Assembly: GCA_963693315.1 (NCBI GenBank)
Contig: OY856188.1
Span: 214,595,204-214,659,203 of the forward strand
Length of the DNA: 64,000 nucleotides
Source: Diogma glabrata
Taxonomy: Eukaryota; Arthropoda; Insecta; Diptera; Cylindrotomidae
Direction: 5' to 3'
The notes under the pieces are model-generated. The model had not been told where the DNA came from. It saw only the letters and a list, made by a program, of their open reading frames with translations, and made no database searches. Both the position numbers and the translations under genes were made by a program. Shown here one piece after another: positions 25,801 through 36,522 of this stretch. Within the stretch, counting starts at the first letter, position 1. Each line of letters begins with the position of its first letter.

Positions 25801-26150
25801 GCTACAGTAGGGATAAACACCTGAAAAAAAAACTCATTAACCGGAAGTGACAAAACGGAAGTTGGTATGCAGAAATATTGAAAACAGTACTAAAACCTTA
25901 TATACTAAGTTTCAATAAGATTATAGCCGGGAATCAGAAGTTACTCAAGATTTAAACTTAGAGGTGTTCGGGAGACCCCCCGCCATTTTGTCCAAATTTG
26001 AAATGAATCCAGATCTTCCATTTTCAAGTGAACCTGTATCATTTCCCAAAATTTCATCAAGATCCTATCCAGAAAACTCACCCACCCACCCACGCACACA
26101 CAGACGTACACCAAAATTATTTTTGGCTATTTAGATAGAGGATGGTCCAA
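22848..26150. repeat. Tandem array with higher-order structure
   Basis: Units beginning AAGTTTCATCCAATT (or a close variant) start at about 22852, 24282, 24907, 25457 and 25906, giving spacings of 625, 550 and 449 bp on the right side. Each full unit contains three related blocks of about 167 bp with the pattern ACCCCCCACCACTTTGTTCA, AAAAACTAATCAGTTC, TTTTTCCAAAGTGTCAT and CTCCCAACAAAC, then a linker of about 125 bp with CCGGAAGTTGGGATGCAGAA. The first interval (1430 bp) equals one unit plus the inserted element at 23086-23911. The array ends near a C/A-rich run (CACCCACCCACCCACGCACA). Confidence 0.75.
23086..23911. mobile_element. TIR element inserted in the tandem array
   Basis: About 826 bp break the array unit between CACCACTT and TATCCCAATATTG, which are adjacent in the neighbouring unit. 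The ends are weak inverted repeats: CCCATACAAGGTTGT on the left and, reversed, CCCAAGAAGGTTTTG on the right. The interior is packed with TACTGGC, GCCAGTA and TGGCC motifs, including two copies of a block of about 125 bp (near 23697 and 23822). No coding sequence. Confidence 0.6.
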
Positions 26151-26861
26151 AACAAAAGAAAAAATGAAATTTGGGGTATGTAAGATTTTTTTTTTCACGA
26201 TAGATTGCATTACTTCACACAATTTAAAATTGTGGTGAAGTAAAAATAACTTTGTTTATCGCTAAATTTGAATTTGTTGATTGGGTTGACTAATAATATA
26301 GGTAAAAGTAATATACTGTAAAATAATAGGTAATTAATAAACTGTTGTTAATAATAACGAAAAAATATTAAATACATAATTTACTTTTACACTTCACACT
26401 ATTCGCAGTTGAAATTGCAAGGCAACAATATTCCAAAAAAAATATGTCATCATCATCAACAGCAGTTTGGGAATATTTTACAAAAATTTCATCTACGAAC
26501 AATGCCAACAATAGAGCTAAATGTAAGAAAAGTGGATCAGATGCGTGAACATGTCTAAGGGTTCTACGTATGCAATGATCAACCACATGCGAAATGTTTA
26601 GAAAATTTCTTGTAAAAGACCACACGATTCTGACACAAATGTCGTAAATTAATATCTCGCCTTAGCGATCATTCACTTAAAACTAATCTTATTTGATACA
26701 AGAAGAAATATATTAAATAAAGTAAATATCTTTGCATTGAATTGAGCAAGCACATTATAATAAAAATCGAAAACCGAACCGTAACCGCAGGTTTCTACAA
26801 ATTGAAAACCTGAAACCGCGGTTTATAAAAATCCGGTTTTTTTGCAAAATCTATTTTCATA
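26151..26861. other. AT-rich stretch without a gene
   Basis: A minus-strand frame at 26368-26625 has no recognisable motif and ordinary AT-rich composition. Near 26766-26835 there is a short GAAACCGCGGTTT-type hairpin. Confidence 0.45.
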
Positions 26862-27346
26862 ACAGGTAAAAAGTTCATAAGGCGTTTAATGGTTGAGGTT
26901 TTTAATGGTTTTGTTAGTACTTTATTTAAATGTTTTTTTGTTCAAATAGGTTGTTAATGTACGCCCTATAAATTGAACAAGCATCTTATTTTTCTTAACT
27001 ATATCAAAACTTCCCTTAATTTAGATTTTATTGAAACCAAATCATTCAAAAAGTATAAAAGGAAGAAGTTTAGAGATTCTAATTTAGTTAAAATTCAGTC
27101 TTAACTTAACATAAACATTCTTTTAATAATTCAAAGTTTTCACAGTGTTTTAATAATTATAATACAAGTAAATTTAAAAATTGAAAATCGGTTTAAAACC
27201 AAACGGTGTGTTAAACCATTCCCAAATGATTACTAAATGTGAAACCAATTCAGTGACAAATCATAAAAATATTAAGTAATAAAATTGAGAATGAGTTAAA
27301 AAATATTAAAATATGTACCTCCTGCTCTATCAAAGTAAATAGAAAT

Positions 27347-27472
27347 ATGAACTTCAAAAGTAGTAATGAATATGTTGAATCAACAATCGAAAATAGTGTA
27401 CCATCCAATTTATTGTCACCACCAAAACCATCAACATCAAATCCAAGTTTCATATCACCTAACCCTCCTTAA
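27347..27472 (+). pseudogene. Coding-like fragment before the TIR element
   Basis: Reads about 39 residues with Ser/Pro-rich, protein-like composition (ENSVPSNLLSPPKPSTSN) up to the first bases of the TIR element at 27463, where it meets a stop. The composition is unlike the surrounding AT-rich shadow frames. It may join with 29893-30070. Confidence 0.35.
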
Positions 27473-27560
27473 ACTGTCCCATTAGAAAAGGTACAATCAT
27501 ATAGAATATTGATGCAAATTGGATAGGAAAAGGACGATTTTAATGGGATCAACTGAGAAT

Positions 27561-28974
27561 AGTAGATTCTTGTATGAGCTTAGAATGAAGGCAATTCTTC
27601 ACGAGGATGAAGTTTCCCGGAACGAGCGTAGTGAGTGGAGGGAATCACCCGAGTGAAGAATTGCCTTCATCCTAAGCGAATACAAGATACTATTTTATCC
27701 ACGACTACAAATATTTCAAATAATTTCATTCAAGTTTTCCTGTAAAAGTTTATATCGCCATATTGAAACAAATCTATGAAATGAAAAACAAAACAAAACA
27801 AAACATGTTTGTTTATTTTATATGTATTGTTCTTGTTTTATCTTGTTTAATGGGGTATTCCATGCCAAATCACCGAGGTTTCGGCCCGACCCCCTTCGAT
27901 TTCGCTGAAAATTTTTTATCATTTTCTACCCTACCAAAGACATTTTTCTGAATTTTTTCAGATTTTTTACCCAACTCAAAAAAAGTTACGAATTTTTAGA
28001 AAAAACCGCTCTTTTTTTTTTAAATGCTAGAACTTTTTCAAAAATTGACCGTTTGGGACCTTTTTATTTTCAAAATTTTTGTTTTTAAATGCAGTTTTTA
28101 GAAAAAAATACAACAAATTTTGCAGATGTCAGGATCTATGAAATATTTCAATATTTTCAAAAAAACCGTTTTTTTTTCGAAGTCCGAAACCTTCGATTCT
28201 CAATTTTTTTGTCTCAAAAAAAACTTCAACTAAGATAGTATTTAACCCCCCTGGTTAGATTTTGTGCCGACTTTTCTTTTCTCGATTGAAAAAAAAAAAA
28301 TTCTAAAATTAGCTTATTTTACATAGCTTTGCGTTAAATTTTTTTTGGATTGTTTTTAAAATCTTAGAAATTGAAAAAAATTGTACAAAAACAATCGTTA
28401 AGTGTATTTACAGCCAGGATTGAATTATTTTATTAAAGTATCGTTGTTACAATGTTAAAAATTTAAATATTATAATTATTTTCCTCGATTTAACGTTGGT
28501 TTCTTAACTGTACTGTGTTGTATGGATTGTTCCGACGAAGAAAAAGACTTAACTATTACAACAAAATTCAATAATGGAGTAATTTGATGAATTTTTTGTA
28601 TATCAAATTCTTTTTTATTTATTTCATTCCGCTTTATTTATTCAAAATTTCCCTAACAAATTAAAAACTTGATTTGTTGGTATAGTAATATAAACAACAT
28701 AAAACAAGAACAATACATATAAAATAAAAAAACATGTTTTATTTTGTTTTTCTTTTCATAGAACTATTTCAATATGGCGATATAAACTTTTACAGGAAAA
28801 CTTGAATGAAATTATTTGAAATATTTGTAGTCGTGGATAAAATAGTATCTTGTATTCGCTTAGGATGAAGGCAATTCTTCACTCGGATGATTCCCTCCAC
28901 TCGCTACGCTTGTTCCGGGAAACTTCATCCTCGTGAAGAATTGCCTTCATTCTAAGCTCATACAAGAATCTACT
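27561..28974. repeat. Inverted repeat A, arms of about 280 bp
   Basis: The left arm 27561-27840 and right arm 28700-28974 are near-identical inverted copies. They share AGTAGATTCTTGTATGAGC, GAAGGCAATTCTTCAC, TTCCCGGAACGAGCG and an AAAACAAAAC-rich part. Each arm also contains a smaller hairpin (AGAATTGCCTTCAT returning inverted 60 bp away). Confidence 0.75.
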
Positions 28975-29196
28975 ATTAAGCTGTTAAAAATAATTTAATA
29001 CTTGCGCAAATACACTTAACGATTGTTTTTGTACAATTTTTTTCAATTTTTAAGATTTTAAAAACAATCCAAAAAAATTTTAACGCAAAGTTATGTAAAA
29101 TAAGCTAATTTTAGAATTTTTTTTTTTTCAATCGAAAAAAAAAATAGAAAGAAAAGTCGGCACAAAATCTAACCAGGGGGGTTAAATACTATCTTG
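28232..29196. repeat. Inverted repeat B, interleaved with A
   Basis: The left arm 28232-28410 and right arm 29007-29196 share GATAGTATTTAACCCCCCTG, GTGCCGACTTTTCTTT and CAATCGTTAAGTGTATTT. Order along the DNA is A-left, B-left, A-right, B-right, so the two hairpins cannot both form in one strand without a pseudoknot-like crossing. Confidence 0.7.
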
Positions 29197-29892
29197 AATA
29201 CAATTACAATGAAAGATATACGCATGGAAAGTATATATTCTTTAGTAGTCGTGGATAAATTCTTTACTTCATAAAAATGTTGGGTAGGAAAGACTCATAT
29301 TCAATGGGAACATGGAATTAAGCTCATAATCCTTTAAATATCAGACTTTTCCTATTGAAATATTTTTAAAGGAATGAACGTAATTGAAAAGCAAAATACA
29401 AGTTAGACAATTTTTTTACGACAGAAAAAGAAATATATACTTTAAATCGTTTAATGTGTTCTAGCTATCGCTTCTCGGTTGAAAGACCATAATAATAGTG
29501 ATCAAGGTTGTATTTATTTTAATTGATTATTATTTAATAAGAAATGGGAAGGTTTTAGAAATTCCCATTAAAACATAGTCAATCCCATTAAGAATCGAAA
29601 AGGATTCCACATAAATTCTAAGACTAAAAAACTCCCTTTAAAATGTGTTTAGTCCTATTATTTGAAGGACGCAGAAAATCAATTAAAATGTAGTCAATCC
29701 CATTGAAAAATTTATAATCCTATAAAAATGTTTTCATTTCTATTAAAAGGATTCTATATATTTCTATAGGACAATTGAATAGGATTCAATCGATTTCAAA
29801 AGGAAAAAAATTGTTTAATAGGATTTTATAGGAAATTTCCGATGCAATTTTCCCATTAAACTATGTTTTTCAATAGGATAGTTTAAGCAGGG

Positions 29893-30062
29893 AATCTCCA
29901 GATCACTGCAGAATCGTCACAATCAAGCGAATCATCTTCACCTGGAAGTAGCGAAGAGACAGTTATTAAGAAGAAAAGGATGGTCGAAGTGATCAACACA
30001 ATATCTAATAACCAAGCTTATTTAAGTCGTTTAGATCGAAAATCAGAACAAAAAAATTTGAT
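29893..30062 (+). pseudogene. Coding-like fragment between two insertions
   Basis: Open frame directly after the TIR element, with Ser/Glu-rich then Lys/Arg-rich composition (ESSQSSESSSPGSSEETVIK, KKRMVEVINTISNNQ, LSRLDRKSEQ). It runs into the LINE fragment at about 30063. It looks like part of a real protein, perhaps the ORF of the older element, but the family is not recognised. Another piece may lie at 31466-31609. Confidence 0.35.
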
Positions 30063-30575
30063 TTGGCAGTGCAAACAATAAGTAAAACGCTTACACAACA
30101 TGATATCGCTGCACTACTGAACGACATATTCAACACCAATCTGCCAGGTCTAATAAAACGCTGGTTATGCAACTATCTCAGAGGCCGCCAAACATACGTT
30201 GAGTTCCCTAACTCTAGATCTAAGATGAGAGTACTCAGACAAGGAATTCTACAAGGTGGAGTTCTCTCGCCTTCATTATTCAACCTCTACTTAAGTAGTT
30301 TACCTGCACCACCGGAAGGAATAACTATCACGTCATATGAAGACGACTGCACGGTGCTTGCAACAGGAATCAACCTGGAACAACTCACCAATGTCCTTAA
30401 CACCTACCTCAACACCTTGAATGAATGGTTTAAAACCAAAAACTTTAAATTGTCCACTGAAAAGTCCACTTCTACACTTTTCACCACATGGACGAAGGAG
30501 GTAAATACAACACTCAATATCTGCATTGACAACATACTAATTCCTACTGTCAAAAATCCAAACTGCTGGGGGTAA
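30063..30575 (+). pseudogene. LINE reverse transcriptase, palm part
   Basis: Motifs: LPGLIKRWLCNYLRGRQTYV, then QGGVLSPSLFNLYLSSLP and the catalytic box read as YEDD at 30336-30347 instead of the usual YADD, so Ala is replaced by Glu beside the catalytic Asp pair. Ends at 30575 by a frameshift. The first residues are junction sequence, so the ATG is not a true start. Confidence 0.8.
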
Positions 30576-31437
30576 CATTCGATCCACTACTTAAAGTCAA
30601 CGCTCATGCTCAACAAATAAATGCAAAACTTAAAAACAGGAACAACGCACTAAAAGCTCTAGCGGGCTGTTCGTTGGGTAAGGATAAAAACACAATAATA
30701 ACGGCATATAAAGCAAAAGGAAGGGCTTTCATAAATTACGCTGCTCCCATATGGACACTCCAAGTCGCTGACACCCACTGGAATAAGTTACAGATAACAC
30801 AGAACGCAGCCTTGCGTACAGCAACCGGATGTCACTTGATGGCCCATCGAGATCACCTGCATGAGGAATGTAACATATTGCCGGTCCGTGAACACAACGA
30901 AATGCTTACCAAACAATATCTTTAGTCCTGTCATAGAGAGCAGCATCCCTGCAATGACACCTTATCCATGACACCACCACCATGACGAGATATAAGAAGA
31001 ACTACGAAATGCCTCCTACAAGATGTTAGAAGCAATGAAGACATAAATAACATCGACGAGCCTACGCATAAGAGGGGGTTGAAAAATCTACATACCAAAA
31101 CCGATGAAGACACAATAAAGAGCTACGCCCCGAATCGAGTTCTTAATATCAAACCACCACAAGTCGCTGCTGAAGAGGTAACACCGCCACGCAGCACCAG
31201 AACCATCCTAGCGCAGTTAAGATCCGGTTGGTCACGCATCTTAAATAACTACATGAGAAGAACTGACCATGAAATTGTTGACAAGTGTCCCATATGGGAG
31301 GGCACGCCACATGATGCTAACCACCTTTTCAATTGTCCAGAGAAACCAACCGACCTGACGAAGGAAGATCTGTGGTAACGCCCAAGGGCAGTAGCAGAGT
31401 TCCTGAATCTGAACTTGGAGCCGGAAGAATAGCACCA
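30576..31437 (+). pseudogene. LINE C-terminal remnant
   Basis: Pieces in changing frames: VTFDPLLKVNAHAQQIN after the first frameshift, then INYAAPIWTLQVADTHWNKL and NAALRTATGCHLMAHRDHLH at 30730-30870, a damaged stretch to 31080, and SRILNNYMRRTDHEIVDKCP to about 31330. These are typical of the region after the reverse transcriptase in jockey-like elements. Not expressible as one protein. Confidence 0.75.
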
Positions 31438-31465
31438 CAACTCGTCGCTACAACAACAACAACCA

Positions 31466-31609
31466 TTTTCTACGCCACCACGTCAAATAATGCAAGAATT
31501 CGATTGTAACAGATATATGGTTGAACAATCAAAACTCCTACTATCAAAAAAAGATTCCGTTTCATTACCAAATAAAAAAACAGGCCATCAACCATTAAAC
31601 GCCTTATGA
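31466..31609 (+). pseudogene. Coding-like fragment after the LINE
   Basis: A 47-residue open frame (including STPPRQIMQEFDCNRYMVEQ and KKDSVSLPNKKTGHQPLNAL) that ends at TGA 31607-31609 inside the 35-bp inverted repeat. It may be the C-terminus of the same ORF as 29893-30062 and 27347-27472. Unknown family. Confidence 0.35.
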
Positions 31610-31622
31610 ACTTTTTACCTGT

Positions 31623-32521
31623 AATGAACATAAACAATAAAATATTAAAATAACAAAGCCGATACTTACCTTGACAACAAAGACAAATAAAAAGGTTGGA
31701 TGGTCTGAAGCACATTACAAGAATATTAATTAAAAATAAACAAAGAATATTAACCTCCTGAAAATTTTAAAAAATGTTACTAGCATATGTACCTTTCATA
31801 TGTTAAAAAATCAAAAATTTTAGAAATGCGCATTTCTCGCATTTAAAAATCGATTTTGAATTTTTTACCGTTATTGTTCTAAAAGAAAATGTTCAATGTG
31901 AATTACTATTTTGATTAGCTTTGTTTAATACCTACATTTTGAGCTATGTGTATATCATTCAAAACAGTTTAGTAGTTTTTACTGTAGAGCCATTTCAATA
32001 TACCAGGGTCGAGCAATTTCTTGATTTTTCGTCACCCTGTATCTTAAGACGGTTAAAAAAAAAATAAAAACGCAGAAAAATTTTTTTTATTGATGTCAAC
32101 GAATTCCAATACCTCATTATACAAAATTAAAACCTCATTTTCAAAATTGCATGTTTTTGGCTGATTTCACGTGTTTCTTGCCAATTCATAATTTGTAAAA
32201 ATTGCATTAGCATTTTCTTAAAACTATCCTTTTATTTTTCACTCTTTATGGTTAATAATTCTTAGCAATCTTTTTCGAACTTATAATTTTTTTATTTTTA
32301 TCATTTTGTCATTTGTGTATCAAAAACAATATTGTAGAAAAAAAACGAAAAAAAATTTTTTTAAATTGTTTTTAAAAAGTGAACGACTCGAATTTACTAT
32401 GTATGTTTTGTTTATATGTACATACTACATAGTAAATTCGAGCCGTTCGAAGTTTTGTTCTTTATGATAAATTTTTCGTAAGAATATTTCTTTGAACTTA
32501 TCGTTTTACGAGTATATGTAT
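31623..32521. other. AT-rich stretch without a gene
   Basis: No protein. There is a short palindromic stretch at about 31995-32040 (CCAGGGTCGAG facing CGTCACCCTGTA). Arms at 32381-32404 and 32426-32449 form a strong hairpin (TCGAATTTACTATGTA and its reverse). Confidence 0.5.
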
Positions 32522-33344
32522 TGTTACGTTTTTCTAACCTTACTTCGAATTAGCCTAACTCACAATTCGATAAACGCAATTCCCAAATCTCTTCAGAGTT
32601 CGATCACTTTCTCAAGGTTTCTAAAAAGTGACCGCGAAATTTCTAGAGATTAAGCAGAATGTACATAAGGAAATTACCTCTTGTAGTTTTTAATTAGTGT
32701 TATTTTAAACCTGCGATAGTGAAGTTGAAATTATAAAAGTGATATTTAAATTAGTTTTTGTAAATAAAGTTTAAAGTGTTATTAAGTAGAAATAATTAAT
32801 TTGTGAATTATTTTAAACGTTGTATTACTGGAAATTTCTACAATCATTGGAGTTTCTAAAGCTGTTAAAAGAATATTTTAGCTAGGAATATTGTTTGCTG
32901 TATTGTTTTCTTGTTGTTGTGGAACAATTAAGGTGTTGAATACTTAATAAAACCTGGTGTTTGTGCTACTTAATAACACTTTAAACTTTATTTACAAAAA
33001 CTAATTTAAATATCACTTTTATAATTTCAACTTCACTATCGCAGGTTTAAAATAACACTAATTAAAAACTACAAGAGGTAATTTCCTTATATACATTCTG
33101 CTTAATCTCTAGAAATTTCGCGGTCACTTTTTAGAAACCTTGAGAAAATATTAGAATATTTGGTTGTTTTACGTTATGTTGATTTGATTCATAAAATCAT
33201 TTGTTTTATGTAGACCTTAATTCTAAGAATATGTACAACAACAACAACACTATTCATTTCATTAATTTGTTGTAGTATTTTGTTGATTTGATTTTCCTGG
33301 AAGTGACCGTAATCGTCTAGCTAGATTTTTCTGTACTAGTAACA
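32522..33344 (-). mobile_element. Solo LTR with inverted interior
   Basis: Starts TGTTACGTTTTTCTAACC and ends in GTAACA, matching the minus-strand LTRs at 52256 and 55245 with clear divergence. GTAT flanks both sides (32518-32521 and 33345-33348), a 4-bp target duplication. Inside, about 32606-32965 is in the opposite orientation (plus-strand LTR order, CTCAAGGTTTCT through AATAAAACCTGG). The minus order resumes from about 32966, so the interior is a palindrome of two partial LTRs. Length 823 bp against about 638 for a normal LTR. Confidence 0.75.
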
Positions 33345-33800
33345 GTATGTTATGTATGTCTTTTGGTCGATCGTCGCAAAATGAAACTTGCATGTATTTA
33401 TGATTTTAATAAATGGATATGGTATTGTTAGTTTGGTTTTGTTTTATTGGATTGGATATTAGTTTTGTGTTATTGTTAGGGTTATTTTCATATATAAAGG
33501 TTTATGATTTTTCCTTTTCTTTGTTAGATGAAAAGCGTATATTTTTAATAATTTTTAAATGTGTATTGGTTTTTTTTATGTTGTTATGAAAATCTGCACG
33601 ATTAGTTAGAAACATTTTTTCTGAACATTTTTTCAGGTCACTTTTTTATGCAAAGTTGTTGAATATGTATAATGAATAAATGTTTGAGAGAAGAAAAACA
33701 AATTCACATATCACAATGATCGGAATTAAAATTTTATCATAATGAAAATTTGAAGACGAAGTACATAGAAGGTTAGTGAACGACGAACGACGTTTCTATT
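33345..33800. other. AT-rich stretch before the gap
   Basis: No gene or repeat structure recognised. Confidence 0.5.
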
Positions 33801-34000
33801 NNNNNNNNNNNNNNNNNNNNNNNNNNNNNNNNNNNNNNNNNNNNNNNNNNNNNNNNNNNNNNNNNNNNNNNNNNNNNNNNNNNNNNNNNNNNNNNNNNNN
33901 NNNNNNNNNNNNNNNNNNNNNNNNNNNNNNNNNNNNNNNNNNNNNNNNNNNNNNNNNNNNNNNNNNNNNNNNNNNNNNNNNNNNNNNNNNNNNNNNNNNN
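33801..34000. other. Assembly gap of 200 N
   Basis: Exactly 200 undetermined bases. The palindrome at 34001-34933 starts at its right edge, so the gap probably hides more inverted-repeat sequence. Exactly 200 suggests a placeholder length. Confidence 0.95.
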
Positions 34001-34933
34001 TTTGTATCGACACTTTTTTCACATAACCTCAAAATTTATGTGAAAAATTCAAAAAACCAAGTTTTTGGTTTTTATTTTTATCTTTTACAAAAAAATTTTT
34101 TTTTTCACGAAATTTGGTGAAAACTTGCCTTTTTATGTCCCAAATACGCTGTAATTTATTTGATTCGAAATTTTTATTTGGTCACCTTATTTTGAATTAA
34201 TATCGAAAAAGCACCCTAATTTTCAATAGAAAATTCACCCGTCAAAATATCAGCTTTTTTCAAAAGTTGGTATGCTTTCTGTTCGTTGAAATCTCTACTT
34301 TCCGATGGTGAAAAAAAAAATATATTACTATAGTAAATCTTCTCAGAAAATGCAAAAAATGAATTGAATTTTCGATTGAAAATTAGGGTGCTTTTTCGAT
34401 ATTAATTCAAAATAAGGTGAAAAAATAAATATTTCAAATCAAATAAATTACAGCGTATTTGGGACATAAAAAGGTAAGTTTTCACCAAATTTTGTGAAAA
34501 AAAAATAATTTTTTTGTAAAAGATAAAATGAAAAGCCAAAAACTATGGTTTTTTGAATCGAAAACTCAATTCATTTTTTGCATTTTCTGAGAAGATTTAC
34601 TATAGTTATATATTTTTTTTTTCACCATCGGAAAGTAGAGATTTTAACGAACAGAAAGCATACCAACTTTTTGAAAAAAGCTGATATTTTGACGGGTGAA
34701 TTTTCGATTGAAAATTAGGGTGCTTTTTCGATATTAATTCAAAATAAGGTGAACAAATAAAAATTTCCAATCAAATAAATTACAGCGTATTTGGGACATA
34801 AAAAGGCAAGTTTTCACCAAATTTCGTGAAAAAAAAATTTTTTTGTAAAAGATAAAAATAAAAAACCAAAAACTTGGTTTTTTGAATTTTTCACATAAAT
34901 TTTGAGGTTATGTGAAAAAAGTGTCGATACAAA
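34001..34933. repeat. 930-bp palindrome beside the gap
   Basis: The left arm, about 34001-34380, returns inverted at about 34557-34933. Shared landmarks are TTTGTATCGACACTTTTTTC, ATGTCCCAAATACGCTGTAA, CACCTTATTTTGAATTAA and CCATCGGAAAGTAGAGATTT. The centre (34381-34556) is a further direct copy of the outer part of the right arm. AT-rich, without coding capacity. AAAAGCACCCTAA here resembles the element end at 36035. Confidence 0.75.
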
Positions 34934-35182
34934 AGTTTTAGATCTTTTTATTACCTACAACTTTGCCATATAAATTTTTTCCATAGGACTTTTAGTTTTG
35001 CCGGAAATCGAGATAAACCGTTTTTTACCCTTAAAAACTCACCCCTTCCCCTTCCCGACCTCAGATCGCCCGTAAATTATTTTTCCTTTCATTTGTATAA
35101 TATTCTCCTCCTTTTCTAATGGGTTTCATCCTACTATTATTTTTTTTTACTTTTTATTATTTTTAAAGGCTTCTACCCTGGT
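34934..35182. repeat. Dispersed-repeat-like spacer
   Basis: Non-coding, with an unusually C-rich patch (CTCACCCCTTCCCCTTCCCG near 35039). The style resembles the element interior near 27880-28200 (protein-like but stop-ridden). No family assigned. Confidence 0.35.
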
Positions 35183-35883
35183 CTATACGGTGTTTTTTAA
35201 AAAAAAAATTACAGCTCAGCGGCATTTTATACTATTTCAAAAAGGAAAAAAGCCACTAACTCAGGACTAAATTATCTACAAAAGTGCCTACAAAGATGTA
35301 ATTGTAACTTACATCGGTGACACACTACAGATCACTAAAGTCAGTTTTATATGAATTTCTTGTTCTTTTGTTTTTATTTCATAAATGGCTAAAGCTACAG
35401 GAAAAATGTCAATAACAAAGTTGTAGTTAGTTAAGTTTCCTACAAAAAACTCAAAAAAACCGAATCTCTATGATTGATATTTCTCGAGATAATAAGCTTT
35501 TATTAAAATGGATGTTTTAAGAGGTTTACGTCATCAATTTATGAAAATCGCAAGTTCTAAAATAATAAAAGTTTATTATCTCGAGAAATATCAATCACAG
35601 AGATTCGGTTACTATGAATTTTTTGTAGGAAATTTAATTAACTACAACTTTGTTATTGACATTTTTCCTGTAGCTTTAGCCATTTATGAAATAAAAACAA
35701 AAGAACAAGAAAAACACATAAAACTGACTTTAGTGATCTGTACTGTGTCACCGGTGTAAGTAACAGTTACATCTGTTTAGGTTTTTTTGTAGATAATTTA
35801 GTCCTGAGTTAGTGGCTTTTTTCTTTTTTGAAATAGTATAAAATGCCGCTGAGCTGTAATTTTTTTTTTAAAAAACACTATAG
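35183..35883. mobile_element. Foldback MITE of about 700 bp
   Basis: Arms at about 35188-35503 and 35567-35878 are close inverted copies starting GTGTTTTTTAAAAAAAAAAT and TACAGCTCAGCGGCATTTTA, around a centre of about 60 bp. CTATA lies at both outer edges, so the target may be TA. No transposase: the 83-residue frame at 35508 reads through the arm and is not a gene. Confidence 0.7.
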
Positions 35884-36034
35884 TTTACATGTATTTTGTA
35901 TGGAAAATTTTCAAACGCCGATCCCGAGTGCTAAACATTAATTTTGAGGGCTCATATTTTTGGAGGACGTTTTCTTGGGTATTTCCAACAAAATTTTGGT
36001 GGGGCACCAGAAAAAAAGAATTGTCGCCCAAAAA
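35884..36034. repeat. Element end reading TTAGGGTGC
   Basis: Single-copy-looking sequence that stops exactly at the (TA)n tract. Read from the tract it begins TTAGGGTGCTTTTTTTTGGG. This resembles the TTAG-starting ends at 40924, 44046 and 46619, and suggests the right terminus of another TA-targeting element whose left end was not found. Confidence 0.4.

Positions 36035-36522
<488 letters not shown>

Larger units (their letters stand above)
27463..29892. mobile_element. TIR element with CCCT(C/G)CTTAAACT ends
   Basis: The left end CCCTCCTTAAACTGTCCCAT matches the right end reversed, CCCTGCTTAAACTATCCTAT. The 2.43-kb interior has no transposase. It holds two interleaved inverted repeats (27561-27840 with 28700-28974, and 28232-28410 with 29007-29196) and a dispersed repeat at about 27850-28225 (CCAAATCACCGAGGTTTCG). 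Superfamily undetermined: the CCCT start recalls piggyBac, but no TTAA target duplication is present. Confidence 0.5.
30063..31440 (+). mobile_element. jockey-like LINE fragment
   Basis: The 3' part of a non-LTR retrotransposon: reverse transcriptase from the middle of the palm, connection region, C-terminal zinc-knuckle-like stretch (CPIWEGTPHDANHLFNC) and end of ORF near 31432 (AEFLNLNLEPEE). It is strongly 5'-truncated and has several frameshifts. It ends in a CAACAACAAC-type run (about 31450-31462) instead of clean poly-A. The insertion sits inside the coding-like fragment 29893-30062. Confidence 0.8.
26862..31622. mobile_element. Composite bounded by a 35-bp inverted repeat
   Basis: The 35 bp starting ACAGGTAAAAAGTTCATAAG at 26862-26896 recurs, perfectly inverted, at 31588-31622. 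Between them lie coding-like fragments split by other elements (27463-29892 and 30063-31440). The simplest reading is an old DNA transposon whose own ORF was hit by two later insertions. No target duplication flanks the repeats, so a chance or secondary origin is possible. Confidence 0.45.

Noticed and set aside
22848..26150. CRISPR-like array
   Set aside because: The units are hundreds of bases, diverged and without spacer structure, in a eukaryotic genome.
27463..29892. piggyBac assignment from the CCCT start
   Set aside because: No TTAA target duplication and no piggyBac transposase were seen.
33726..34120. Open frames across the N gap
   Set aside because: The bases are undetermined, so the frames have no meaning.
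35508..35759. 83-residue frame at the centre of a foldback
   Set aside because: It reads through a MITE arm whose mirror copy is not open in the same way; chance frame.
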